Source: Pseudomonadota bacterium (GTDB taxonomy: Bacteria > Pseudomonadota > Alphaproteobacteria > Rhizobiales > Xanthobacteraceae). Taken from it: a stretch of 64,000 nt of DNA. Positions within the stretch are counted from its first letter, which is position 1, and every line of letters starts with the position of its first letter. The translations under genes and the position numbers were made by a program. The notes beneath the pieces are model-generated. The model was not told the origin of the DNA and made no database searches. It was given only the letters and a program-made list of their open reading frames with translations. Positions 49,799 through 58,641 of this stretch are shown piece by piece. Where the stretch lies: positions 1 to 64,000 of the forward strand of contig JAFAGM010000076.1 in assembly GCA_023422775.1 (NCBI GenBank), in the 5' to 3' direction.

Positions 49799-50500
49799 AT
49801 GGATGTCCGAGCTGATCCACCGCGTCAAATGGTCCGGCTGCGTGGCCGTTCCTATGTCGCGTTCGTTTTCAGCCCGGTCGTCCCGATCGTGGAATGGCTC
49901 GCCGAGATCGACGCCACGCTTGCGCGTTCGCCCGGCTTCTTTGTCGGCAAGCCGATCGTGCTCGACCTCGCCGCCGTCGATCTGAGCTCTTCGGCGATCG
50001 CCCATCTCCTCGGCAGCCTCGGTGAGCGCAATATTCGCGTCCTCGGCATCGAGGGCGTGGACGAAGACCGCCTGGCGCCCAACATGCCACCCTTGCTGAC
50101 CGGCGGCCGTGCCTGCGTGATCACGCGAAACGAGCCGGTCCAAAAGGTGGAGCCCGAACCCAGGCCGAAGCAGACCTCGCTGCTGCTGGCAGAGCCGGTG
50201 CGTTCGGGCCAGTCGATCGTCTTCGCCGATGGCGACGTCACGGTGCTGGGCTCGGTCGGCTCCGGCGCGGAGATCGTCGCCGGCGGATCGATCCACATCT
50301 ACGGCACGCTGCGCGGCCGTGCGATGGCCGGAGTCAACGGCAATTCCTCCGCGCGGATCTATTGCCAGAAGATCGAGGCGGAACTGCTCGCCATCGACGG
50401 CTACTACCAGACTGCAGAAGAAATCGACGAAGCGGTTCGCAACCGTCCGGCGCAAGCCTGGCTGCAGGGCGACACCATGAAAATTACCCCGCTGAATTAA
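49799..50500 (+). CDS. minC: Septum-site determining protein MinC
   Basis: A 233-residue protein from the ATG at 49799, which begins MDVRADPPRQMVRLRGRSYV. The N-terminal domain has ARSPGFFVGKPIVLDLAAVD; the C-terminal beta-helix domain has DVTVLGSVGSGAEIVAGGSI, then YGTLRGRAMAGVNGNSSARI and EAELLAIDGYY, the MinC_C pattern that binds MinD and FtsZ. It inhibits Z-ring assembly away from mid-cell. minD follows after 19 bases. Confidence 0.96.
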   Translation: MDVRADPPRQMVRLRGRSYVAFVFSPVVPIVEWLAEIDATLARSPGFFVGKPIVLDLAAVDLSSSAIAHLLGSLGERNIRVLGIEGVDEDRLAPNMPPLLTGGRACVITRNEPVQKVEPEPRPKQTSLLLAEPVRSGQSIVFADGDVTVLGSVGSGAEIVAGGSIHIYGTLRGRAMAGVNGNSSARIYCQKIEAELLAIDGYYQTAEEIDEAVRNRPAQAWLQGDTMKITPLN

Positions 50501-50519
50501 TCAGCCAAGGAGATCGAGT

Positions 50520-51335
50520 ATGGCCAAGGTACTGGTCGTCACGTCAGGCAAGGGTGGCGTCGGGAAGACCACCACCACTGCGGCGCTCGGCGCGGCGCTC
50601 GCGCAGAGCGGACAATCCGTCGTGGTGGTCGACTTCGACGTCGGCCTGCGAAACCTCGATCTCGTGATGGGTGCCGAACGCCGCGTGGTGTTCGATCTCA
50701 TCAACGTGGTGCAGGGTGTCGCCAAGCTGCCGCAGGCCCTGATCCGCGACAAGCGCCTGGAGAACCTCTGGCTGTTGCCGGCCTCGCAGACGAGAGACAA
50801 GGACGCGCTCACCGACGAGGGCGTGGGCCGCGTGATCGCGGAGCTCAAGAGCCGCTACGACTGGATCCTGTGCGACAGCCCGGCCGGCATCGAGCGCGGC
50901 GCAACGCTGGCGATGCGCTATGCGGACGAAGCCATCATCGTCACCAATCCCGAAGTTTCTTCCGTGCGGGATTCCGACCGCATCATCGGCATGCTGGACT
51001 CGAAAACCGTGCGGGCGGAGAAGGGCGAGCGGGTGGAAAAGCACGTGCTGATCACTCGGTACGATCCGGCGCGCGCGGCGCGCGGCGAGATGCTCACGAT
51101 CGACGACATCCTGGAAATCCTGGCGACCCCGCTGCTCGGCATCATTCCCGAAAGCCAGGACGTGCTGAAGGCGTCGAACGTCGGCACCCCCGTGACGCTC
51201 AACAACGCCGAAAGCGCGCCTGCGCGCGCCTATACCGATGCCTCGCGCCGCCTGATGGGCGAGGAGGTTGCGATGGTGGTGCCGACCGAGCGCAAAGGCT
51301 TCATGAACCGGCTGCTGGGACGGAGAGCTGCATGA
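50520..51335 (+). CDS. minD: Septum-site determining ATPase MinD
   Basis: A 271-residue P-loop ATPase: deviant Walker A KGGVGKTTT (residues 11-19), NVVDFDVGLRNLDLVMGAER-type switch, DSPAGIERGA (Walker B region) and a C-terminal amphipathic helix (RKGFMNRLLGRRAA) for membrane binding. It cycles between membrane and cytosol, recruiting MinC and being released by MinE. The order minC-minD-minE is preserved and the minE start overlaps the minD stop (ATGA). Confidence 0.98.
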   Translation: MAKVLVVTSGKGGVGKTTTTAALGAALAQSGQSVVVVDFDVGLRNLDLVMGAERRVVFDLINVVQGVAKLPQALIRDKRLENLWLLPASQTRDKDALTDEGVGRVIAELKSRYDWILCDSPAGIERGATLAMRYADEAIIVTNPEVSSVRDSDRIIGMLDSKTVRAEKGERVEKHVLITRYDPARAARGEMLTIDDILEILATPLLGIIPESQDVLKASNVGTPVTLNNAESAPARAYTDASRRLMGEEVAMVVPTERKGFMNRLLGRRAA

Positions 51336-51628
51336 GCATGAACCTGCTGCGGCTGTTTCGCGGCCGCAATGCATCCGCACCCGTCGCGCGGGAACGGCTG
51401 CAGATCCTGCTGGCCCATGAGCGCGGTCTGCTCGGCCAGTCCGACCTTCTCGGCACGCTGCGGGAGGAGATCCTTGCGGTGATCGGGAAGCATGTGGCGC
51501 TCGATCCCGACAAGGTCATTGTCAAGCTGGAGCGGGGCAAGACCGTCTCGACGCTGGAGGTCGACATCGAAGTCCCGAACAATTTCGACAAGTCGAAGAC
51601 GCCCGTCGAGACGCGTATGGCCGGCTGA
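51332..51628 (+). CDS. minE: Cell division topological specificity factor MinE
   Basis: A 98-residue protein from the ATG at 51332, overlapping the minD stop by four bases. It opens MSMNLLRLFRGRNASAPVAR (membrane/anti-MinCD segment), followed by ILLAHERGLLGQSDLLGTLR and the C-terminal topological domain KVIVKLERGKTVSTLEVDIE. It stimulates MinD ATPase to generate pole-to-pole oscillation. The convergent acyl-CoA synthetase ends four bases after its stop. Confidence 0.96.
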   Translation: MSMNLLRLFRGRNASAPVARERLQILLAHERGLLGQSDLLGTLREEILAVIGKHVALDPDKVIVKLERGKTVSTLEVDIEVPNNFDKSKTPVETRMAG

Positions 51629-51632
51629 GCAT

Positions 51633-53195
51633 CTACCCGACCATCCGGTCGCGGCCGGTCCAGAAGCCTGCCTTCAGCACCTTCTTGTCGATCTTGCCGA
51701 CACCGGTCATCGGCAGCTCGCTGACGAACCTGACGTGCTTTGGCGCGTGCGCCGAGCCCTTTCGCGCCTTGACGAGATTGATCAGCTCGTCCGCATTCGG
51801 CCGCGCGCCTTCGCGGGCGACGATCACGGCGGTAACGGCCTCGCCCCACTTGTCGTCGGGCACGCCGACCACGGCGACCATGGCGACGTCGGCGTGCTGC
51901 GACAGCACATCCTCGACCTCGCGCGGAAAGATGTTGAAGCCGCCGGAGACGATCATGTCCTTCTTGCGGTCGAGGATGAACATGTAGCCGCGCTCGTCCT
52001 TGCGCGCGATGTCGCCGGTGTGCAGCCAGCCGCTCCTCAGCGTCTCCGCCGTGATGTCGGGCCGTTTCCAGTACTCGGCCATGACATGCGTCGCGCGCAC
52101 GCAGATTTCGCCGGCCTCGCCGGTCGCGACTTCGCGATCGTCATTGTCCAGGATCGCGACCTGGCAGGCGGCGATCGGGAATCCGCAGGACGAAAACAGC
52201 TCCGGCGTCCTGGGGTCGTGGTCCGCCTTGCGCAGCACCGACACCGGATAGCATTCGGTCTGGCCGTAGAGCTGCGAGAACACCGGCCCGATCCGCTCGA
52301 TGCCCTCGACCAGCCGGCTCGGCGACATCGCCGAGGCGCCGTACAGCAGAAGTTCGAGCGAGGAGAGGTCGGTCCTGTCGAGCGAAGGGTGATCCAGCAT
52401 GACGTAGATCATCGTCGGCACGAACAGCGTGAAATTGATGCGCTCGCGCTCGATGGTCTTGAATACCGCCTCGGGATCGAAACCTTTCAGCATATGCACG
52501 GTGCCGCCGCGCATCAGCGTCGGCAGCACTTTCGTTCCGGCGACATGGCTGATCGGCGCCACCGTCAGGTAGCTCGGGTTGGCCGGAATTTCGAAATCGG
52601 CCAGGATCGCGCTGGCGAAGCCGCTTTGCTCGCGGTGATGGCGCAGCGCGCCCTTGGACTTGCCGGTCGTGCCGCCGGTGTAGTTCAGCGTGGCGATATC
52701 GTCGGGGCCGGCGAAGTTGCGCGCGGTGGCGCTGCCTGCACTTTCGATCGTCCGCAGCAGGTCGGCGCCATAATCGGCCGGGCCGAGTGTGAAGACGGTC
52801 TTCAGGCCTGAAGCCCTGGCGGTAAGTTCGCCGCCGCGATCGCGGAACGTCACGCCGTCGACCACCAGCATCTGTGCTTCGGAATCTTCCAGCTGAAACA
52901 GCTGGTCGTCGAGCGATCCCAGCGGATGCAGCCAGGTGATCGCCAGCCGCGACAATTGCGCGGCGACACCGGCGCACCAGGTATCGGCGCGGTTGGCGGT
53001 GAGGAACGCGACGCGGGTACCGGGTTGAAAGCCGAGCCGCATGAACACGGCCTGCATGCGCCCGATCATGTCGCTCGTACCCTGGTAGGTGATCGATCCG
53101 CCCGGCCAGCTGAACGCGGTGCGGCCAGGGTAGCGCGCCAGCGCCCGCAAGGTCTGTTCGCACGACGCCGGAAACGCGTAGAGCGGATGGCTCAT
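51633..53195 (-). CDS. Acyl-CoA synthetase (AMP-binding family)
   Basis: A 520-residue ANL enzyme. Motifs in order: ATLNYTGGTTGKSKGALRHH (phosphate loop), GASAMSPSRLVEGIERIGPV, YGQTECYPVSVLRKADHDPR, TGDIARKDERGYMFILDRKK and the C-terminal Lys in PMTGVGKIDKKVLKAGFWTG. The size and organisation fit fatty-acid-CoA ligases of the medium/long-chain or cinnamate type; the acyl substrate is not predictable. It is divergent from a nitronate-monooxygenase-like gene at 53287, which may act in the same pathway. Confidence 0.9.
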   Translation of the reverse strand: MSHPLYAFPASCEQTLRALARYPGRTAFSWPGGSITYQGTSDMIGRMQAVFMRLGFQPGTRVAFLTANRADTWCAGVAAQLSRLAITWLHPLGSLDDQLFQLEDSEAQMLVVDGVTFRDRGGELTARASGLKTVFTLGPADYGADLLRTIESAGSATARNFAGPDDIATLNYTGGTTGKSKGALRHHREQSGFASAILADFEIPANPSYLTVAPISHVAGTKVLPTLMRGGTVHMLKGFDPEAVFKTIERERINFTLFVPTMIYVMLDHPSLDRTDLSSLELLLYGASAMSPSRLVEGIERIGPVFSQLYGQTECYPVSVLRKADHDPRTPELFSSCGFPIAACQVAILDNDDREVATGEAGEICVRATHVMAEYWKRPDITAETLRSGWLHTGDIARKDERGYMFILDRKKDMIVSGGFNIFPREVEDVLSQHADVAMVAVVGVPDDKWGEAVTAVIVAREGARPNADELINLVKARKGSAHAPKHVRFVSELPMTGVGKIDKKVLKAGFWTGRDRMVG

Positions 53196-53286
53196 CTTCT
53201 TTTCTCCCGCAAGTTTTGTAATTGGCCTTCGTCCGTGCCAATGTCTAAATCAACGCTAGCACAACGAGGAAGCTGCTCAAGCCGGC

Positions 53287-54270
53287 ATGACGCAAGCAAC
53301 TCATCTTCTTTCGCGTTTCAACGATCGTCTCGGCCTGCCGCTGATTGCGGCGCCGATGTTTCTCGTCTCCGGCATCGAGCTTGTGGTCGCCGCATGCCGC
53401 AACGGGGTGATCGGCTCGTTCCCGACGGTGAACTGCCGCAGCCCCGAACAACTCGACGAGTGGCTCGGCGAAATCGAACGCCGCCTGCAGGTTCATTCGG
53501 ATGCAAGCGGCATGCGCGCTGCGCCGATTTGCGCCAACCTGATCGTGCATCGCTCCAACGCGCGGCTGGAGCAGGATCTGCAGGTATTGCTGCGGCACAA
53601 GCCCGAGATGGTCATCACCTCGGTGGGATCGCCGGCACCGGTGCTCGGTCCGTTGCACAACGCCGGCGCGCTTGTCTTCGCCGATGTCGCCTCGATCCGC
53701 CACGCCGAGCGGGCGGTGGCGGCCGGCGCCGACGGGCTGGTGCTGCTGACGGCGGGCGCGGGCGGCCAGACCGGCTGGCTCAACCCCTTCGTGTTCGTGC
53801 GCGCGGTGCGGGCGTTCTTCGATGGACCGCTGGTGCTTGCCGGCGGCATCGCCGACGGCCACGCGTTGCGCGCCGCAGAGGCGCTCGGCTGCGACCTCGC
53901 CTACATGGGCACCAAGTTCATTGCGACCCGTGAGAGCATGGCCGACGAGCGTTACAGGGAGATGCTCGTCGCCAGCAGCGCCGACGACATCCTTCTCACC
54001 AAGGCGTTCACGGGATTGCAGACCAACATGCTGCGGCCCTCGATCGAGGCCGCCGGTCTTGATCCCGACGATCTGCCGGCGCGTGGCGCGATCGATATTG
54101 GCAAGGACATCGACATCGGCGCGCGCGAAAACCGTCCCAAACGCTGGAAGGACATCTGGAGCGCGGGGCATTCCACCTCGGGCGTGAGCGACATACTTTC
54201 CGTCGACGAGATGATTGCACGCACCCTCGCGGAATACCGCGAGGCGGCCGCCCGCACGGGAACTCGCTAG
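53287..54270 (+). CDS. Nitronate-monooxygenase-like protein lacking the catalytic His
   Basis: A 327-residue TIM-barrel protein homologous to the enzyme at 44267 (LPLIAAPMFLVSGIELVVAA, NGVIGSFPTVNCRSPEQLDE, GPLVLAGGIADGHALRAAEA, AYMGTKFIATRESM). In the motif usually GAGGHAG it reads LTAGAGGQTGWLNPF: the catalytic His is Gln. FMN-binding loops appear intact. It may therefore be another FMN oxidoreductase, such as an enoyl- or acyl-related enzyme, rather than a nitronate monooxygenase. It is divergent from an acyl-CoA synthetase. Confidence 0.83.
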   Translation: MTQATHLLSRFNDRLGLPLIAAPMFLVSGIELVVAACRNGVIGSFPTVNCRSPEQLDEWLGEIERRLQVHSDASGMRAAPICANLIVHRSNARLEQDLQVLLRHKPEMVITSVGSPAPVLGPLHNAGALVFADVASIRHAERAVAAGADGLVLLTAGAGGQTGWLNPFVFVRAVRAFFDGPLVLAGGIADGHALRAAEALGCDLAYMGTKFIATRESMADERYREMLVASSADDILLTKAFTGLQTNMLRPSIEAAGLDPDDLPARGAIDIGKDIDIGARENRPKRWKDIWSAGHSTSGVSDILSVDEMIARTLAEYREAAARTGTR

Positions 54271-54508
54271 CGCGATACGCTCCTCCTTATCACTGCGGCG
54301 ATTGCCAGGTTCCCGGCGAACAGGCGCCGTAGCTTTTTTGTGATGCGTGCGGGAGGGCGCAGCGGGGAAATGCCAAAAGAACGCCGCTGCGATGGCAAAC
54401 TTCCGACACAGGATGACGGCGAAAACAGGCGATCCGGCATGACACGCGCGCGAAGGCAGGACCGATCCCGGGTTTTGCCGCCGGGCGCATTTTATTCAAG
54501 GGTCTTTC

Positions 54509-56851
54509 GTGTCGCACAAGCTCTTTCCGTCGATCCTGTTGGCCTGCGCTCTGTTGGCCTTTCCGGCTTTCGCCCAGTCCGGCGCTGCGCCGGCCGCCCC
54601 TGTCGCCGATAAAACCGACGTCCTGACATCGGATCAGGCGAAGCGGGCGCTCGACACCCTTTCCGACGACAAGAAGCGCGCGCAGGTGATCGAGACGCTG
54701 CGCGCGATCGCCAGCGCCTCGCAACAAACGCAGGCGGAAGCTCCCGCGCCCGAACCGAAATCCGCCATACCGCTCACGGCGGACAGCCTCGGCGCGCAGC
54801 TTCTGTTGACGGTATCCGAGCAGGTTCGCGAGATCTCGCGCGAGGTCGCCGACATAGCGCGGACACTGACGCATTATCGGGCATTCTATTACTGGTTCGT
54901 GCGGACCGCTAACGATCCGTCCGCCTATCAGCAGTTGCTCGATATCGCGTGGAAACTGGCGCTGGTGTTCATCTGCGCTCTCGCCGTCGAGTGGCTGATT
55001 TTCCGTCTCATCAAACGGCCGGTGGCGCTGCTGGAGGCACGCCTTCCGCAAGCGGCGCGGGCTCCGGTACAGGCGGTGGACATCGCCGATCCGCCATCCT
55101 CGGCGGCCGACCTCGCCGCCACGCACGGGCCGCAGCGACGACGCCTCAGTCTGGCGCGCGCCTGGCAGTCGCTGGTCAGGTTGCCCTTCGTCCTGGGACG
55201 TCTCGCGCTTGAATTGCTCCCGGTGTTCGCCTTTCTCGGTGTCGCCACGATGTTGCTGGGCACCGAGATTGGCGATCTCGTCATCACCCGGCTTGTCATC
55301 CTCGCGGTCGTCAATGCCTATGCGCTGTCGCGCGGCCTGATCTGCATCGTGCGGGCGCTGGCCGGGCCGTTCGGCCTGTTTCGCGTTCGCGCCGAAACCG
55401 CAGCCTATATCGAGATATGGGCGCGGCGCATCGTCACCGTCGCCGTCTCGGGCATCGCCTTCGCCAACGTGGCGCTGCTTCTGGGCCTGCATCGCGCCGG
55501 CTACGCCGCGCTGCTCCGCCTGGTGATGCTGGTCGTGCATCTCTTTATCGTCGTCGTCATCCTGCAATGCCGCCGGCAGGTGGCCGATGCCATTCGCGCG
55601 CCGGCGGGCCGCGCGGGCGTCGCGGCCAGGGTGCGCAACCGCATCGCGAGCCTCTGGCACTATCTTGCGATCGCTCTGGACCTCGCATTGTGGACGGTGT
55701 GGGCGCTGAATATCCGCAATGGATACGCGCTGCTGCTGCAGTATTTCGTCGGCACCGTTGCGGTCGTACTGATCGCGCGCCTCGCCACCATCCTGGTGCT
55801 GAGCCTGATCGACCGCGGTTTCCGCATCAGCCCGGATCTCCTGCATCGCTTCCCGGGCCTGGAGACCCGCGCCAACCGCTATCTGCCGCTGCTGCGCAAC
55901 ATCGTCTCGGCCGTGATTGCCTTCATCGGCTTCGTCGCGCTGCTGGAAGTCTGGGGCGTGGACGCTGTCGTCTGGTTCTACGGCGGCCAGATCGGCAGCC
56001 GGCTGCTGTCGGCGGTGGTGACGATCGCCATTGCCGCGCTTGTTGCTGCGGCGATCTGGGAGATCTGCAACGCAGTGATGGATCGCAAGATCAATGCGCT
56101 GTCGCGTGACGGCCATTACGCGCGCGCGGCGAGGCTGCGCACCTTTCAGCCGATGTTGCGAACGGCGCTATTGTGCGTCATCGTCACGGTCGTCGGCTTG
56201 ACCGCGCTCAGTGAAATCGGCGTCAACGTGGCACCCCTGCTCGCAGGCGCCGGCATCGTCGGTATCGCCATCGGCTTCGGCTCGCAGAAACTGGTGCAGG
56301 ATCTCATTACCGGGCTGTTTCTCCTGCTCGAGAATACCGTCCAGGTCGGCGACAACGTCACCCTGTCCGGCCTGTCGGGAACGGTGGAGAATGTCTCGAT
56401 CAGAACCCTTCGTTTGCGGGCAGGCGACGGCTCGGTGCACATCGTGCCTTTCAGCGCCGTGACGACGATCACCAATTCGAGCCGCGGCGCCGGCAATGCG
56501 GCCATCAGCGTCAACGTCTCCTACAAGGAAGACACCGACCGCGCCGGCCAGATCCTCAAGGACATCGTCGCCGAGATGCGCCGCGAGCCGGAATACCAGC
56601 ACCTGATCCGCGGCGATCTCGAACTGTGGGGCGTCGACAAGGTGGACGGCTCGATGGTCTCGATCGTCGGCCAGATCCGCTGCACCGACGGCGGCCGCTG
56701 GCCGGTGCAGAGGGAATTCAACCGCCGCATGAAGCGGCGATTCCAGGAGTGCGGCGTGGAAATCGCATCCGCCGGTCAATCGATTCTGATACAGGTCCCC
56801 GCGCCGGCTGACGTGGCCTCGAACGTGATGCCCCGACGGGCGGCCGGCTAG
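54509..56851 (+). CDS. MscS-family mechanosensitive channel
   Basis: A 780-residue protein from the GTG at 54509 (signal peptide MSHKLFPSILLACALLAFPA, near AFA-Q). A periplasmic helical part (about 35-130) is followed by about ten membrane helices. The MscS core is near 555-690: LAGAGIVGIAIGFGSQKLVQ (pore helix with Gly/Ala pattern), LFLLLENTVQVGDNVTLSGL, GTVENVSIRTLRLRAGDGSV and VPFSAVTTITNSSRGAG. The long N-terminal portion fits the YbiO/YjeP-like group, opened by membrane tension to release osmolytes. C-terminus is cytoplasmic. Confidence 0.92.
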   Translation: MSHKLFPSILLACALLAFPAFAQSGAAPAAPVADKTDVLTSDQAKRALDTLSDDKKRAQVIETLRAIASASQQTQAEAPAPEPKSAIPLTADSLGAQLLLTVSEQVREISREVADIARTLTHYRAFYYWFVRTANDPSAYQQLLDIAWKLALVFICALAVEWLIFRLIKRPVALLEARLPQAARAPVQAVDIADPPSSAADLAATHGPQRRRLSLARAWQSLVRLPFVLGRLALELLPVFAFLGVATMLLGTEIGDLVITRLVILAVVNAYALSRGLICIVRALAGPFGLFRVRAETAAYIEIWARRIVTVAVSGIAFANVALLLGLHRAGYAALLRLVMLVVHLFIVVVILQCRRQVADAIRAPAGRAGVAARVRNRIASLWHYLAIALDLALWTVWALNIRNGYALLLQYFVGTVAVVLIARLATILVLSLIDRGFRISPDLLHRFPGLETRANRYLPLLRNIVSAVIAFIGFVALLEVWGVDAVVWFYGGQIGSRLLSAVVTIAIAALVAAAIWEICNAVMDRKINALSRDGHYARAARLRTFQPMLRTALLCVIVTVVGLTALSEIGVNVAPLLAGAGIVGIAIGFGSQKLVQDLITGLFLLLENTVQVGDNVTLSGLSGTVENVSIRTLRLRAGDGSVHIVPFSAVTTITNSSRGAGNAAISVNVSYKEDTDRAGQILKDIVAEMRREPEYQHLIRGDLELWGVDKVDGSMVSIVGQIRCTDGGRWPVQREFNRRMKRRFQECGVEIASAGQSILIQVPAPADVASNVMPRRAAG

Positions 56852-56883
56852 CCGGTTAGCGACGAATTGCGATCCGCGCGCCC

Positions 56884-57107
56884 TCAACGCACGATCCGCC
56901 CGAGGACGTGCGCGGCGCGGTCGATCTCCTTCTCGTTCCACGCGGCGAAGCCGAGAAACAGCCCTGCTCGTCGCTCCTGTGATACGTCATGATCGACAGC
57001 GCGCGGCTGACGACGCCGGCCTCGAGCAGCCGCGCCGCCAGTTCTTTGTCGTCGCGGGCGCTGTGACACCTCGCCAGCAACTGCATTCCGCCGGCCGGCG
57101 CCTCCAT
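56884..57107 (-). pseudogene. mocR-family regulator, C-terminal remnant with a frameshift
   Basis: On the minus strand the pieces GGMQLLARCHSARDDKELAA, RLLEAGVVSRALSIMTYHRS and DEQG are in one frame, and LFLGFAAWNEKEIDRAAHVL then GRIVR (stop at 56884) are in another, so an indel near 56960 breaks the gene. This is the C-terminal end of the aminotransferase-like domain of MocR/GntR regulators. The winged-helix part and most of the aminotransferase domain are missing; the fragment begins within a few bases of the intergenic operator boxes. It is divergent from the decayed eamA gene. Confidence 0.8.
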
Positions 57108-57108
57108 A

Positions 57109-57155
57109 ACTGGCACCATCAATCTGCCAAGACTGGTTCTTTCATTAGAGCCAGT
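57109..57155. promoter_or_regulatory. ACTGG boxes between mocR and eamA remnants
   Basis: ACTGG occurs at 57109-57113 and 57132-57136, and CCAGT at 57151-57155, as a direct plus an inverted copy. MocR regulators typically bind such repeats in the divergent region. With both genes broken the site is probably a relic. Confidence 0.5.
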
Positions 57156-57204
57156 TTGAAGGCTAGGCAATCTGTCTCGTATCCTGGCAGGGGGCGTATC
57201 GGGG

Positions 57205-57498
57205 ATGGCCGGTGGACTTTCGACCCGCAGCGCGGCGGTGCTGCTCGCCGGTGTCGTGCTGGCATCCAACTGGCCGGTGACGAAGCTGATCGTCCACCAC
57301 GTGACGCCGTTGTGGGCGACAGCGTTGCGCTGCATGATCGCTGCCGTCGCGCTGGCGCCGCTGCTCAGCATCGTGAGCGCCACAGCAAATCTGGGTGAGC
57401 CGATCGAACCCTCGCTGTTTCTGGCGATGACGCTGATCATCGGCGGCATCGCGCTTGGCACCGTCCCCGGCGGTTCGCTGCGCGCGAATCCAACCTAG
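57205..57498 (+). pseudogene. EamA/DMT transporter gene with an internal deletion
   Basis: The 97-residue frame starts MAGGLSTRSAAVLLAGVVLA and SNWPVTKLIVHHVTPLWATA, the first two membrane helices of EamA-type permeases (normally about 290 residues, ten helices). It then jumps to GEPIEPSLFLAMTLIIGGIA, resembling the last helix region. About 200 residues are missing, joined in frame near LSIVSATA. A complete transporter cannot form. Together with the mocR remnant it shows the decay of a divergent regulator/transporter pair. Confidence 0.78.
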
Positions 57499-58184
57499 TT
57501 CGCCACGAAGTACCAGTCCTCGTCATAGCGAACGAGCTGGCTCGGCGGCTTGTCCTCGAATTCGAAGAACTTTCTGGGATCGCCGCCGGACGGCACGTGC
57601 AGGAAGCCTGTAAAAGAGTGCCGCAGTCCGCGCGTGGTCAGGAACAGCACATAGGTGCCTGCGTCCGTCTCGTCGACGACGATGTCGTTACCTCTGGCGG
57701 AAACCCTGGGCTCGCGGTCTCCCAGCGCGATCAGGTTCCTGTTGTAGTCGACATTGGGCTTGAGTTCGCCGGCCTCGACCCGCGCCACGATCCGCTCGCG
57801 ATTCTGCCGGTGCCAGTGGAAATTCTGCTGCAGGGCGATCTGCTGCAGCGGCGCATAAACGAGAACGGCGAGCGTCAGCGCATAGACGAGGGCCGGAAGG
57901 GCGAACTTCGCGCCGTCGTCCCTGACACGGAGCAGCAGCGTCACGGACCACAGGCCGCAGCCGCAGAACGCGAGCGCCGCCAGGGGCAGGACGCCGAGCA
58001 GGACGAAGCCGGAGGGCCAGTCCGCCATCAACGATTCCCAGGTCGCGATCGACAGCGTGATGGCCGAAATCGCAATGGCCGTGGCCAGCGCGGGGCCGAC
58101 CGACGGCCGGATCAGGGCCGTCGTCGTCCGGGGGATCGATCTCGCCATGCCCCGCCGTTCCGCATCGCTGTCCGCTTCGCCCAC
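57495..58184 (-). CDS. Hypothetical membrane protein
   Basis: A 229-residue protein. Three membrane helices (about 32-50, 60-85, 100-120; ATAIAISAITLSIATW, FVLLGVLPLAALAFCGCGLW, LVYALTLAVLVYAPLQQIAL) are followed by a soluble domain with FHWHRQNRERIVARVEAGEL and GTYVLFLTTRGLRHSFTGFL. ATG at 58148 (MARSIPR) could also be used. The C-terminus (YDEDWYFVAN) is aromatic. A conserved Bradyrhizobium-type protein of unknown role. A perfect CtrA-type box lies 7 bases upstream of its start. Confidence 0.75.
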   Translation of the reverse strand: MGEADSDAERRGMARSIPRTTTALIRPSVGPALATAIAISAITLSIATWESLMADWPSGFVLLGVLPLAALAFCGCGLWSVTLLLRVRDDGAKFALPALVYALTLAVLVYAPLQQIALQQNFHWHRQNRERIVARVEAGELKPNVDYNRNLIALGDREPRVSARGNDIVVDETDAGTYVLFLTTRGLRHSFTGFLHVPSGGDPRKFFEFEDKPPSQLVRYDEDWYFVAN

Positions 58185-58190
58185 CCGTGC

Positions 58191-58207
58191 TTAACCCGCC
58201 GTTAACC
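58191..58207. promoter_or_regulatory. CtrA-type box between divergent genes
   Basis: TTAA (58191-58194), seven bases, TTAACC (58202-58207): a perfect TTAA-N7-TTAACC. It is 7 bases upstream of the minus-strand membrane-protein start at 58184 (or about 43 from the ATG at 58148) and 75 bases upstream of the plus-strand gene at 58282. Either could be a target. Confidence 0.7.
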
Positions 58208-58281
58208 AAATCGGCCCCAACAATAACCCCTGGGGATGGCTGGCCGCCATGGCCGGGTGGTCGCAAACAGGGGGGCACCAA

Positions 58282-58524
58282 ATGGATTTCGATCGATACT
58301 CTTCCAAAACCCCGGCGACCCTCGATGAAATCAGGTGGCGGGTGGCCAATGCGCTGGACCGGCACCCGCTTTGCCGCAACGTCGAATTCGACATCGTCAG
58401 CATGCCCCGGACCCCGAAGGGCAATTGGACCATCAGCCTGAAATCGGTCGCGCCCGGTGCCCTCTGGGAGGCGTCCGAAATCGTCTCCGACATCAGGGAC
58501 GCCTACGATCTGGCCGCGGCCTGA
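58282..58524 (+). CDS. Small conserved hypothetical protein (80 aa)
   Basis: From the ATG at 58282 (MDFDRYSSKTPATLDEIRWR; GGGGGCACC 6 bases upstream) 80 residues follow, with NRHPLCRNVEFDIVSMPRTP-like DRHPLCRNVEFDIVSMPRTP and KGNWTISLKSVAPGALWEAS. The alpha-beta pattern suggests a small soluble domain. The ATG is preceded by a G-rich RBS. An upstream CtrA-type box may control it. Such proteins are widespread in Bradyrhizobium without known function. Confidence 0.7.
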   Translation: MDFDRYSSKTPATLDEIRWRVANALDRHPLCRNVEFDIVSMPRTPKGNWTISLKSVAPGALWEASEIVSDIRDAYDLAAA

Positions 58525-58641
58525 TTCCGGGCCGTTTCCGGCCGCTATTTTCGCTTTTTCGGGGTGGGCGAGGGCTCCTTCGGCATGGTAAAGCCTTATT
58601 TTGCATCCAGTTTTTGGCAAAGGCACCAGACGTCGGCGGGA

